11,879 bases of DNA from Balneolaceae bacterium (GCA_007123785.1 SLGL01000374.1:1-11879), one strand, 5' to 3'; numbered from the stretch's first letter, positions 1 to 8,034 are shown. Numbers and translations: made by a program. The notes: generated from the sequence alone by a model not told the origin.

Positions 1-120
1 CGATTCAAACATTCCATCTTTCAGCATCTGCTCTATGGCTTCTACATCGTGCAGAAGATGTTTTAAAAACCGTTTTCTTGTTTCGGGGTCTTTGGCTATT
101 GAAAGTTTTTGCTGGCCCAT
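1..120 (-). CDS. GCS2-like protein, second copy (N-terminal 40 residues only)
   Basis: Reading from the ATG at 120-118 the frame is open to the window edge, giving 40 residues that begin MGQQKLSIAKD and end DGMFES. Aligned without gaps to the first 40 residues of the upstream gene, about 15 positions are identical, including the F..K.LL.D and A.E.ML patterns and the closing FE. It is therefore a tandem paralogue of the GCS2-CBS protein, although its catalytic domain lies outside the window. The start is 23 bases beyond the TAG of the upstream gene. A purine-rich AGAAGGAG overlaps that stop codon and lies rather far (about 17 bases) from the ATG, but no better start exists in frame. The two genes almost certainly form one transcript. 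Whether this copy also carries CBS domains cannot be seen. Confidence 0.8.
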   Translation of the reverse strand, partial: MGQQKLSIAKDPETRKRFLKHLLHDVEAIEQMLKDGMFES

Positions 121-143
121 CTTTTTACGGAGAGTTACTCCTT

Positions 144-2087
144 CTATCTGTTTTTAGATGATTCTTTGTTATTTTCGCTGTGGTGGCGCCGGAGAAGCCT
201 TGCAGTAATCGTCATATAGTTCTGCTCGGTGATGATGCCAACCAGGCGGTTGTTTTTCACAACAGGAAGACAGCCTATGCTCTGGCTGTCCATGATGTCG
301 GTCGCCTCCAGTATTGAGGCTTCAGGATGAATAGTAATCGGATTTTTGATCATGATCTCCCCCACCGACTTGCTGGAGCTCCCATTGTTATGAACGATGT
401 TGTTAAATTCACGAAAAATCATTCTCATCGTGATAAGCCCGACAAGATGCTTGCTGTTATCTTCCACCGGCACATAACGAATGCGCCTCCATTCAAACAG
501 ATTGGCTACCAGTTCGATGATATCATCTTTTTGAACGGTAAACAGATCGGTGGTCATAAACTCTTCCACCAGAAGCGAGGAGGGCTGCCACAGCTCCAGG
601 TCATCTGTTTTGGCAAGGCTCCATTTGTGCACCGGCTCTCCCTTGCGCTGATTTTTGATCATCGCATTGGTGATAGCAGTAAGAGCCTGTTCTCGTGTCA
701 CATCTTTTTTCGTGAGAGAGTTGTAGGATTTCACCATCCAGTAACTTCCCGTTTGGGCAGATTCGGTTCGTTCTTTAATGATATCGAGGTAACTGGTAAT
801 ATCACCCTTATTTACCCCCGCTATTTCGAGGCCTTCACCAGCGATGGGCAGCAGCTCCTGTGTAATCAGTTCCACTGCGGAATAGCGTTTATCATTTATC
901 CATTTGAATTTGGTATCCAGTCCCAGCTTGGAAGCGGCGATAAAGTTCATTCGGGCGTCATCAAAATCGAGTTCCAGGGAAATATCGGGATAATGATCTC
1001 CCATTCCGTTCAGCAGCCCCAGCCAGAATGATGCGTTTGCAATTTCATCGGTAACGGTGGGGCCGGAAGGAAAAATGCGGTTTTCTATACGAAGATGCGG
1101 CTTTCCGTTACTTACTCCATAGCAGGGCCGGTTCCATCGATAGACCGTTCCATTGTGGACCTGAAGGGCCATCAGTTTGGGAATCTCACCCCGGTCCAGA
1201 ATTTCGTCCACATCTTCGTTCACATTCGAGCTTAACATCACCCGATAGCGGGCAATATCTTCTTTATAAATATCGAGAATACTGTTTTTAAGCCACTCAT
1301 TACCGAAAGTTACACGGGGGCTGCTGTCGCGGAGGTGGTCTCCCACTTGACGCGTATCTACAGACTGATGAAAAAGCGCTACGCGGGTTTCGGCCCACAG
1401 CCGCTTTCCGAAAAGAATGGGAGAATTTACAGCACTTGCCAGAACCGGGCCGGTGATTGCCTGAGCAATATTATATTTATTCACAAATTCACCGGGCGCC
1501 ACTTGTAAGTGCACCTGGAAACCGGTGTTGCAGGCCTCCAGCAGCGGACTGTCAAAACGCATTAACAATTCATCCATTCCCTGGATGCGGAGATCATACT
1601 CATCTCCCCTCAATTTGTTGATCGCCTGACAAAGAGCGTGGTAGCGGGGAAGTGGTGTCAGATTCTCAATATCCAGGTCTGATTTACGGATCGTGGGAAG
1701 TACTCCTGCCAGTACAATATCCCCGTCAAACTGCCTGATCGCCTCCCTTGCTTTTTCAAGTTGTTTCAGGATATTTGACTCCATCTGAGAAAGACAAGTT
1801 CCTTTAAAAACGAGCGGTTCAAGGTTGGTTTCGAGGTTAAACTTTGCCAGTTCTTTTGTAAAATCTTTATCATTAAGCACTTCCAGAAGCTCCATCGAAA
1901 TAGGCGCCGGCTTCGCGTATTTATCGACCAGGCAAAGTTCCTGTTCTGCCCCGATCCGAACAGTATCGGTTTCGAAAAGATCACCTTCCAGCATCCGCTC
2001 CATCGCCCGGATATCCTTCAGCAGATATTTGATAAATTCCTGCACCTGCTCTTTACTTTCCGCCAATTTTACTGTTTCAACACCCAT
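144..2087 (-). CDS. Glutamate-cysteine ligase-like (GCS2 family) protein with C-terminal CBS pair
   Basis: The protein has 647 residues. The N-terminal part (about 40-490) looks like the GCS2/carboxylate-amine ligase fold: the GxExE-type motif GAEQE is at 46-50, followed by LCLVD, a NLETNLEP segment near 84-91, TGFQVHLQV near 188-196 and HLRIENRIFPSGPT at 331-344. The family condenses glutamate (or another carboxylate) with an amine using ATP. The C-terminal part contains two CBS motifs (about 505-565 and 573-632; the second has GCLPVV near 605-610 and LVGIIT near 615-620). CBS pairs usually bind adenine nucleotides and regulate the attached domain. There is no signal peptide, so the protein is probably cytoplasmic. 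The ATG at 2087 has a good upstream GGAAG. The gene is followed by a paralogue after 23 bases and is divergent from the kynureninase-like gene. The exact substrate is unknown; gamma-glutamylcysteine synthesis is only one possibility. Confidence 0.85.
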   Translation of the reverse strand: MGVETVKLAESKEQVQEFIKYLLKDIRAMERMLEGDLFETDTVRIGAEQELCLVDKYAKPAPISMELLEVLNDKDFTKELAKFNLETNLEPLVFKGTCLSQMESNILKQLEKAREAIRQFDGDIVLAGVLPTIRKSDLDIENLTPLPRYHALCQAINKLRGDEYDLRIQGMDELLMRFDSPLLEACNTGFQVHLQVAPGEFVNKYNIAQAITGPVLASAVNSPILFGKRLWAETRVALFHQSVDTRQVGDHLRDSSPRVTFGNEWLKNSILDIYKEDIARYRVMLSSNVNEDVDEILDRGEIPKLMALQVHNGTVYRWNRPCYGVSNGKPHLRIENRIFPSGPTVTDEIANASFWLGLLNGMGDHYPDISLELDFDDARMNFIAASKLGLDTKFKWINDKRYSAVELITQELLPIAGEGLEIAGVNKGDITSYLDIIKERTESAQTGSYWMVKSYNSLTKKDVTREQALTAITNAMIKNQRKGEPVHKWSLAKTDDLELWQPSSLLVEEFMTTDLFTVQKDDIIELVANLFEWRRIRYVPVEDNSKHLVGLITMRMIFREFNNIVHNNGSSSKSVGEIMIKNPITIHPEASILEATDIMDSQSIGCLPVVKNNRLVGIITEQNYMTITARLLRRHHSENNKESSKNR

Positions 2088-2107
2088 ATTTCTTCCGGTT
2101 TAGTAAT

Positions 2108-2172
2108 GGAAAAGGTTTAATAATCGAATTATTGCGGGTTAAAGCAAGTATTAATTGAAATTTACCTTTTCC
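2108..2172. repeat. Long inverted repeat in the GCS2 gene leader
   Basis: GGAAAAGGT (2108-2116) is the exact reverse complement of ACCTTTTCC (2164-2172). The enclosed sequence holds a second small hairpin, AATAAT-CGA-ATTATT (2119-2133). Both lie just upstream of the minus-strand GCS2 start, so they could fold in its leader RNA or mark an operator. The arms are AT-rich and short, so chance is a real alternative. Confidence 0.3.
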
Positions 2173-2263
2173 CACGCCAAACTGATAATTTATTTATGAA
2201 ATCCGGACTCATCAGACAACTTTACAGAAAAACAGTACATTTGATTTTTTGCCTGATGGTGTT

Positions 2264-2315
2264 TTAACCTGCATTATTCACAAAAAATAAATAATTGGTG
2301 AATAATGCAGGTTAA
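2264..2315. repeat. 52-base element with perfect 18-base inverted repeats
   Basis: The left arm TTAACCTGCATTATTCAC (2264-2281) and the right arm GTGAATAATGCAGGTTAA (2298-2315) are perfect reverse complements, separated by a 16-base AT-rich spacer. Each outer end is TTAA followed by CC (or GG), so the element can be read as a 44-base unit (2268-2311) with 14-base terminal inverted repeats flanked by TTAA. It lies 33 bases upstream of the ATG at 2349. It could be a minimal transposon remnant, a regulatory palindrome or a strong hairpin in the 5' untranslated region. The same motif recurs at 10179-10199. Confidence 0.85.
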
Positions 2316-2348
2316 CATTGACGTAACACGAATCTATTTCTTCAATTT

Positions 2349-3536
2349 ATGCAGGAATTTGACCCTTTAGCGAAATCTCTTCAGCCTCACTATTCTCACT
2401 TCAACGTTGCAGATCGCCTTCTTTTTACTGGACATTCGCACCAGGCCTGGCCCGATGCAGCATTTGAAGGAATTCAGGAGTATATGAGAACCGTTTCCGC
2501 ACAGGTGGATAAAAAATGGAATATTGCCTTCGAAAAAACAGAAATCCTTCGAAACTATTTGCGAAATTATTATGACGATCCCAGGGGAAAATATTGTCGC
2601 GAACAGAACACACACATCCTTCTGGTTTCCTGGCTCTCCTCTCTCGATCTGAAAAAGAGGCCTAAAATCCTCACAACCACCGGTGAGTTTCACTCGATGC
2701 ACCGCCAGCTCCGGAGACTTCAGGAACATGGCCTCGATGTTGTTTATCTGCCTTATGAAAATGATCAAAAATTGCTTGATTCGATCCGGAAGGAACTGGA
2801 CGATAAAACCTCCTCTGTGATGCTCTCTCGTGTCTATTTTGAAACGGCTGAAGTCAATACAAAACTGCCCGAAATTGCTCAATTAACAAAAGAAACCGGA
2901 GTTCCGCTTCTGATCGATGACTATCACGGCACGAATGTGGTTCCGCTCTCACTGAGTGAGAACAAGATGGAACATGTCTATCTTCTTGTTGGCGGATACA
3001 AATATCTCCAGTGGGGCGAAGGAAACTGTTTTCTGAGATACCCGCCCGGTTGTGAGCTCAGGCCGGTAATCACAGGCTGGTTTTCGGCGTTTGAACAGCT
3101 CGACCAGCCCCGCGATAACAAATCCGTTCAGTTCGACAGCGGCGATCAAAAGTTTGCCACAGCCACGTACGATCCTGTCTCGCAATTCCGCGCAGCCTCC
3201 GTCACCCGTTTTTTTCAAAGCCGCGGCCTGGCCCCGGACATCCTGCATAAACAGTACTCCTCGCAACTGGCTTACCTTCGTTCACTTTTTGATGAGGCAA
3301 ATCGTCCGGAATCCGGAATTGAACATGCCAATACTCGTCCGGTTGAAGAATCCGGCGGTTTTTTAGCTCTTAAATCGCCCCGTGCCCGTACTCTCAGGGA
3401 TATGCTTCTGGGAAAAAATATCTTCACGGATGCGCGGGGACAGATCATCCGCATTGGACCAGCGCCCTATACCAGATCTGATCAATGTGAAAAAGTGATC
3501 CGGGAACTTTTTCGCTGTCTGGAAGAGATTTCATGA
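2349..3536 (+). CDS. Kynureninase-like PLP-dependent enzyme (aminotransferase class V fold)
   Basis: The protein has 395 residues, close to the size of bacterial kynureninases (about 400-420). The segment REQNTHILLVSWLSSL (84-99), TTTGEFHSMHRQL (109-121), the acidic LLIDDYHGTNVVP (187-199), the likely PLP lysine K218 in GGYKYLQWGEGN (215-226) and GWFSAFEQLD (243-252) match the kynureninase branch of fold-type I PLP enzymes. The C-terminal IRIGPAPYTRSD (367-378) corresponds to the region with the carboxylate-binding arginine. Kynureninase hydrolyses kynurenine to anthranilate and alanine. No other tryptophan-catabolism gene is visible nearby, so a different C-C lyase or desulfurase substrate is possible. 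There is no signal peptide. No Shine-Dalgarno sequence precedes the ATG. The 52-base inverted repeat lies directly upstream. Confidence 0.8.
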   Translation: MQEFDPLAKSLQPHYSHFNVADRLLFTGHSHQAWPDAAFEGIQEYMRTVSAQVDKKWNIAFEKTEILRNYLRNYYDDPRGKYCREQNTHILLVSWLSSLDLKKRPKILTTTGEFHSMHRQLRRLQEHGLDVVYLPYENDQKLLDSIRKELDDKTSSVMLSRVYFETAEVNTKLPEIAQLTKETGVPLLIDDYHGTNVVPLSLSENKMEHVYLLVGGYKYLQWGEGNCFLRYPPGCELRPVITGWFSAFEQLDQPRDNKSVQFDSGDQKFATATYDPVSQFRAASVTRFFQSRGLAPDILHKQYSSQLAYLRSLFDEANRPESGIEHANTRPVEESGGFLALKSPRARTLRDMLLGKNIFTDARGQIIRIGPAPYTRSDQCEKVIRELFRCLEEIS

Positions 3537-3839
3537 GTTTCGGCTGGATAGTGGTTACGTGTAGCAGATAGCGGGGTTGTTATTTGAATATTGAAATCTT
3601 CGATTTCCTGCCAAAATAGTTCCTTCAATAACAAATATCTCAATACTTCACTCAATACTCTAAAACAATCCGCGCCCACAACTAATATTGGCCATAACCC
3701 CATTTCGGCTATCCTCAATTAAAGCCTTGGCTTGCAACCAATCATCATTATGAAAATGAATTTTTAAATATCTTATCTTACTTGCTCATACTAACAACCA
3801 CATTAAACAACCGGTTTTAAATCCGGTGTTATCGGTCTC
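3537..3839. other. 303-base gene-free interval between PLP enzyme and TonB receptor
   Basis: No convincing coding frame or known riboswitch is visible. A nested inverted structure lies at 3577-3634: TTGTTATT (3577-3584) pairs with AATAACAA (3627-3634) around the hairpin GAAATC-TTC-GATTTC (3593-3607). A second hairpin, with ACCGG (3810-3814) opposite CCGGT (3823-3827) and partly matching flanks, ends 12 bases before the receptor ATG and may influence its translation. No classical terminator T-tract was found after the upstream stop codon. Confidence 0.5.
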
Positions 3840-5840
3840 ATGAAAAACCTGTTCCCCCCGTTTCTCTTTTTGTTCAGTTTTTTGCTCTTTTCACCCTATT
3901 CCACCCTTGCACAAGTAAGTGTTGAGCTTGACAGTATTACCGTGACTGCCTCCCGTATCAGTACCGATATTTCTGAAAGCGGAAAAAGTGTATCTGTATT
4001 TACCCGTGAGGATATCCGTCAAATGCCCGTAACTTCTCTCGACGAACTTCTGCGCTCACTGCCGGGCGTGAACATCAATGCAAGGCAGGGGTTTGGTGTG
4101 CAGGCCGATGTGGGTATTCGCGGCAGCACCTATTCCCAGGTACTTTTTATGCTCGACAATGTGCCCCTCAACGATCCGCTGACCGCCCATTTTAATACCA
4201 ATATCCCGGTTTCACTCTCTGAAATCGGACAGATCGAACTGATACGCGGCCCTGCGAGCACCTCCTTCGGGGCTGATGCTGTCGGCGGTGTGGTTCATAT
4301 CAAAACCAACATGTATCTCGAACGTGAGGCCGATACCGGAGAACATCGCGGACTCAACCGGGCTTCGGCAGATCTTTCCGGCGGACAGAACAATCTCCAG
4401 ATGGCCGATGCCTCTGTGGGAGTGCAATCCAATCAATGGCGTTTCAGCGCATCAGTGCGCTCCAGCCGATCAGATGGTGAAACGGTACCCAATCCAGGTT
4501 TTACCGAAGGAGTATCGGATGAACAGAACTATAATACCTATTTTGATCTTACCAACATCAGTGCAGCACTCTCTCAGCGAATCAGCGAAAATTGGTCTTG
4601 GTACGTTCGCGGCGGGATGGATCAGCGCGATTTTAATGCACGCTACTTTTATACACGGAATATTTTTGATGAGGCCGTAGAAGAAATATCCAGCAAGTGG
4701 GCACTTTCCGCCATCACTCACGCCCGCGGACAACACCGCACCGAACTGAACACTTCCTACCGGCAGGTAAATGATATTTTTAATTTCAATTCGGTTGTTT
4801 CTCCGGTAAACGAACATACAACCGGCCAGCTTTTTCTGAATCTCTCCCATCAGTACGAACTTGCAGCAGACAGCGACCGCTTCAACTACATTCGACTGAT
4901 GGCAGGCGGACAGTTTCTGAATAAAACCATCGAAAGTACCGACCGGGGAGATCACCGGGACGGCTCCGGCGGCCTCTACGCCATCGGAACGGCAACGTGG
5001 GTGAACGGGTTGAGCCTGACATCCAGCCTGCGTCTTCAGTTTGATTCATTCGGAAATACCGATCTCTTGCCGCAGCTTAGTGCAGCTTATAACCTGGGCA
5101 CCGTCACCTTCCGGAGTTCCGTTGGCCGGGCCATCCGCACGGGCGATTTTACCGAGCGCTACATCTCGTCAGAAATTCCCGATCTGCTCCCGCAGCGAAA
5201 TATCGGCAATCCCGATCTCGCACCGGAGCGCTCCACTACAGTGGATGCGGGACTTGACTGGAGTCCGTTTCAGAACCTGCGCATTTCCCCTACATTCTTC
5301 TATCGCAGCTCCTCCAATCTGATCGATTATGCACTCACCAATTCCACACAAATTCATAACGCATCGAATCTGCTGCCAAATGAAGATTACTTTTATGCAA
5401 TGAACATCTCATCCAGCAGTGCAAAAGGTGTGGAAGTGCTCACTCAGGGAACCCTGAATTTCGGTACAAACCGTGCCCTTTCAACACAGGGCGGTTACAC
5501 ATACATTCACACCACAAGCGATCAGGAGACGGTATCGAGGTATATCGCGAACCATCCCTCTCACCAGGTCAGTTTTGGATTACAGTTCAGAAATTCGTGG
5601 CTTTCCGTTCACTCTCAGTCCGAATACAACGTTCGCTCACCTGAGGCAGAAATGCTGGTAAATGGCGAGGTTCCTTCCTCCTATTTCCTCACCCATCTGC
5701 GGCTAACCGTTTCGCCATTTCAGTCGGGCATCAGTTTTTATACGCGTATCATGAACCTGACCGATACACAGTACCAGGAAATTCTCGGAGCACCCATGCC
5801 CGGCCGCTGGATTATGGGCGGGGTTCAACTAAGTCTGTAA
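3840..5840 (+). CDS. TonB-dependent outer-membrane receptor (BtuB-like size and architecture)
   Basis: The protein has 666 residues. A hydrophobic signal peptide (1-25, ending TLAQ) is followed by a short TonB-box-like stretch (about 27-37, ELDSITVTAS). The plug domain runs from about 45 to 157 and has typical signatures: LDELLRSLPGVNI (67-79), GIRGSTYSQVLFMLDNVPLND (92-112) and IELIRGPASTSFGADAVGGVVHIKT (132-156). The remainder is a beta-barrel of about 500 residues, ending in a NLTDTQYQEILGAPMPGRW segment near 648-666. It would import a scarce ligand across the outer membrane using energy from TonB-ExbBD. There is no N-terminal carboxypeptidase-like domain and no SusD partner, which argues against a polysaccharide system. 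The plug resembles cobalamin or iron-complex receptors, but no cobalamin riboswitch is visible and the ligand is unknown. The gene stands alone and converges on the porin, with 16 bases between the stop codons. Confidence 0.9.
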   Translation: MKNLFPPFLFLFSFLLFSPYSTLAQVSVELDSITVTASRISTDISESGKSVSVFTREDIRQMPVTSLDELLRSLPGVNINARQGFGVQADVGIRGSTYSQVLFMLDNVPLNDPLTAHFNTNIPVSLSEIGQIELIRGPASTSFGADAVGGVVHIKTNMYLEREADTGEHRGLNRASADLSGGQNNLQMADASVGVQSNQWRFSASVRSSRSDGETVPNPGFTEGVSDEQNYNTYFDLTNISAALSQRISENWSWYVRGGMDQRDFNARYFYTRNIFDEAVEEISSKWALSAITHARGQHRTELNTSYRQVNDIFNFNSVVSPVNEHTTGQLFLNLSHQYELAADSDRFNYIRLMAGGQFLNKTIESTDRGDHRDGSGGLYAIGTATWVNGLSLTSSLRLQFDSFGNTDLLPQLSAAYNLGTVTFRSSVGRAIRTGDFTERYISSEIPDLLPQRNIGNPDLAPERSTTVDAGLDWSPFQNLRISPTFFYRSSSNLIDYALTNSTQIHNASNLLPNEDYFYAMNISSSSAKGVEVLTQGTLNFGTNRALSTQGGYTYIHTTSDQETVSRYIANHPSHQVSFGLQFRNSWLSVHSQSEYNVRSPEAEMLVNGEVPSSYFLTHLRLTVSPFQSGISFYTRIMNLTDTQYQEILGAPMPGRWIMGGVQLSL

Positions 5841-5856
5841 AGCCTGCCCTTCATGG

Positions 5857-7101
5857 CTAAATCCCGATCTCAATCTGAAAGCGCAGATACCAGTCGTTTG
5901 CTTTATTTCCATCCAAAAATTCATTTCGGTTGAATGTCAGTTCAGCCTGAAACTTCATGGCGTGTTCCCAAATATATTGCGTGAGGCCAACACTGTACTG
6001 ATCCAATTTCGGATGCCTGTGGCGAACTTCCCTTACTGGTGTTTGTATGGAATAGCGCCCGATCAGTTCGAGGTTGACCGGAAAAACATAACTCATCTGA
6101 AAATCGAGTCCATTTCCTGCAAATACATAGCGGAATTGATCAGCATCTGCAGGATTAATAGTCACCGGATCATCGGTGCTTCTTTTCATAAATGCCGTTT
6201 GAAAAGCCCATCCATTGTATTTAAGCATTCCATCCAGGAACACCGAGGTTAAATCGCGCCTCTCAAAAAGTTCACTGCCAAGCTGACCCCGCTCCCGCTG
6301 CACACCGGGGTTATAATGCAGGGTTCCTCCCAGCAGCAGTTTCGGGGTTTCTTCTCTTACCAAATCACCTTCAAATAGCATACCGTTGTTCTGAAATGCA
6401 CCGAGCGGAAACAGCTCCAAACGACCGGTATAGGCAGGTGAGGCATCGGGATTTTGCGTCCAGTTGCGGCCATTTCCTGTACTCATGGCTGTTTTAATAT
6501 TGTAAGAAAAACGATCCGTATTTTCGTTAAGGTGGTATGCAAAGAAGCCAAAATCACGATCTATTGAAAATCGTGCATTGTTGATAGAGCGGTCTGTAAG
6601 CTGAAGGGCTCCTGATGAATTGACTCGCTGACGGTTGCCGGGCAGTTTGGTCTGTCCGAACCCCAGGCTCCAGTAATTATTTGGCTGGTAAAACATCACC
6701 GCATCCCTGATAATATTAATATTATCACCTTGCTGTATCGTACCCACATCACCCGGTGCAAATGAAAGCTGGATGGCGTATAAAAATCGCGGATCGCCCA
6801 CAAATCCGTCGAAACGAAGCCTCAGCCTTCTCACCGAAGCTTCGATAGCGGCATTTTCAGAATCATTTTCCATGTATGTAGCCCGGTTTTGCATTCTGAA
6901 ACGCAGGTTCAGCCGGAATGTGCTATCGGGGGTAGTCCAGCCAAGTCCGGAGCCATAACTATAATACGGCAGGGCGGGAAAACGGATGTCATCACCGAAC
7001 TGTTCCGGAACCTCCCGTGTTTCGGTTTGGGCAAACAGTTCTGCAGAAAGCAGTATGAAAATCAATACAGAAACAGACGCTTTAAATAACTGCCTGATCA
7101 T
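5857..7101 (-). CDS. Outer-membrane porin of the OprO/OprP (phosphate-selective porin) family
   Basis: Starting at the ATG at 7101 the protein has 414 residues. It begins MIRQLFKASVSVLIFILL and ends its signal peptide at ELFAQ. The frame is open eight codons further, to a TTG at 7125, but no ribosome-binding site supports that start. The mature protein has alternating amphipathic strands and the family pattern of an early FRLNLRFRMQNRA strand, then VRRLRLRFDGFVGDPRFLYAIQLSF, then a G.G..KLPGNRQR segment. This matches Porin_O_P proteins, which form 16-stranded trimeric channels, often for anions such as phosphate or polyphosphate. Substrate selectivity cannot be inferred. The gene lies on the same strand as, and 108 bases downstream of, the DUF1538/PII operon, so partial read-through is possible. 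It is tail-to-tail with the TonB receptor. Confidence 0.8.
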   Translation of the reverse strand: MIRQLFKASVSVLIFILLSAELFAQTETREVPEQFGDDIRFPALPYYSYGSGLGWTTPDSTFRLNLRFRMQNRATYMENDSENAAIEASVRRLRLRFDGFVGDPRFLYAIQLSFAPGDVGTIQQGDNINIIRDAVMFYQPNNYWSLGFGQTKLPGNRQRVNSSGALQLTDRSINNARFSIDRDFGFFAYHLNENTDRFSYNIKTAMSTGNGRNWTQNPDASPAYTGRLELFPLGAFQNNGMLFEGDLVREETPKLLLGGTLHYNPGVQRERGQLGSELFERRDLTSVFLDGMLKYNGWAFQTAFMKRSTDDPVTINPADADQFRYVFAGNGLDFQMSYVFPVNLELIGRYSIQTPVREVRHRHPKLDQYSVGLTQYIWEHAMKFQAELTFNRNEFLDGNKANDWYLRFQIEIGI

Positions 7102-7209
7102 GGAATATGATGATTTTTTATTCAAAATAATGGCTCGAAAAAGGTAGGCAAAACGCGACCGAAATAAAAGATGGCATGACTCAACAAACAGTGCTTTTCG
7201 GCAGATTTT

Positions 7210-7381
7210 TCAATCTTCCAGACGATAAATGATCACTTTATCTCCAACTTCAAGTCCGGCTGATCCGTCTGCGCTTTCGTGATTTCGGGCCAGTAAAATA
7301 GTGTCGTTCGCTGTGGGGAAAGCTACCCATTCACCGAGAGGCACATCACCATAACTCTTCCCGTAAAAAACGGTATTTCAT
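7210..7381 (-). pseudogene. Small ORF overlapping the FrnE-like stop, apparently frameshifted at a T6 run
   Basis: An ATG at 7381-7379 overlaps the TGA of the upstream gene (ATGA), which is typical of translational coupling. It reads MKYRF and stops after 11 codons. If the run of six T (plus-strand A at 7365-7370) were five, the same ATG would open a 56-residue frame ending at the TGA at 7212-7210. That frame contains GDVPLGEWVAFPTAND and ends GLEVGDKVIIYRLED, with protein-like composition. The product is soluble and acidic, and I recognise no family. Two alternatives exist: a GTG start at 7344 gives 44 residues in the intact frame, preceded by GGGAAGAG; or the stretch was once the C-terminus of the FrnE-like protein, since it is in frame with that gene after its TGA. 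A sequencing or assembly error in the homopolymer is plausible. Confidence 0.5.
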
Positions 7382-8028
7382 GAATGGAGCTTTTTGAAGT
7401 TGTTAATAATGTGATGCAAATGCGATTCAATTGTATCAAACGGCCGATAACCGCGGGAAATAGCACCCGTCTCTTCACCAATATTGATCAGGAGTGTGGG
7501 GAAAGCCGATGCCCCGTTTTCTTTGCACCATTCAAAGGTATTGTAGGTTTTCTGTTTGATACGGTCGCTTTCAAAAAGTTCTTTTGCCACGGTGGTATTT
7601 ATGGAGAGACCGCCCATCAATTCTTCGAACGTGCTCCATTCATTCAGGCTTTTACCATCTTTAAAGAGTGCATTCTGCATCATTCCTGCAAATTGCAACG
7701 AATGTTCCGGTGAGAGTTCGTTTACCACGTTCTGGGCTATACAGGAAGGTTCTGAGTTGTACAGGTAGCTTCCTTCTTCAGCCAGCAGGTAGAAATTTCT
7801 GCCAAATTTCACGCCAGTTACACTCTCCACCTGTTTACTTGCCTGTGGTATGTAACCGAACCCTTCCGAAACAGATTGGATGTTCTCTCCGATAGCAAGG
7901 CCTCCTGCCATCACCTTGATGTTCAGGTCATAATCAAACCGCCGGGCCAGTCTTTCCATCACCGGATGAAACCCGAAACACCAGCCACAAAGTGGATCGT
8001 ATGCGTAGATAAGTGTGGGTTTATTCAT
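7378..8028 (-). CDS. DsbA-family (FrnE-like) thioredoxin-fold oxidoreductase, cytoplasmic
   Basis: The protein has 216 residues and the usual size for FrnE-like members of the DsbA family. The redox motif C14-G-W-C17 follows the first strand (TLIYAYDPLCGWC). The cis-proline that normally faces it is P177 in AFPTLLIN, and a helical insertion lies between them. There is no signal peptide or membrane anchor, so it should act in the cytoplasm as a thiol-disulfide oxidoreductase or isomerase. It starts 6 bases after the stop of the second PII-like gene and is followed by an ATGA overlap with a small ORF, so it belongs to the DUF1538/PII transcript. Its role there is unknown. It might set the redox state of the membrane or PII proteins, but it is also common as a stand-alone gene in this group. 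Confidence 0.85.
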   Translation of the reverse strand: MNKPTLIYAYDPLCGWCFGFHPVMERLARRFDYDLNIKVMAGGLAIGENIQSVSEGFGYIPQASKQVESVTGVKFGRNFYLLAEEGSYLYNSEPSCIAQNVVNELSPEHSLQFAGMMQNALFKDGKSLNEWSTFEELMGGLSINTTVAKELFESDRIKQKTYNTFEWCKENGASAFPTLLINIGEETGAISRGYRPFDTIESHLHHIINNFKKLHS

Positions 8029-8034
8029 ACAGAT

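Noticed and set aside
327..1031. A 234-codon open frame on the plus strand.
   Set aside because: It lies entirely antisense to the well-supported GCS2-CBS gene, and its translation shows no family pattern.
2367..2882. A 171-codon open frame on the minus strand.
   Set aside because: It is antisense to the kynureninase-like gene, which has clear motifs across the same stretch.
3482..3718. A 78-codon minus-strand frame in the gap before the TonB receptor.
   Set aside because: It overlaps the end of the PLP enzyme, and its composition is low in recognisable structure. No start signal or homology pattern supports it.
3640..3839. A cobalamin or other riboswitch ahead of the TonB receptor.
   Set aside because: No conserved B12-box or other class motif could be found; only short hairpins are present.
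4470..4955. A 161-codon open frame on the minus strand.
   Set aside because: It is antisense to the barrel of the TonB receptor and is probably a shadow of its codon composition.
5841..5858. A bidirectional terminator between the convergent receptor and porin genes.
   Set aside because: Only a 4-base AGCC/GGCT pairing is visible, without a T-tract; this is too weak to call.
7101..7125. A TTG start for the porin, eight codons upstream of the ATG.
   Set aside because: No ribosome-binding site precedes it, and the ATG at 7101 gives a complete and more typical signal peptide.
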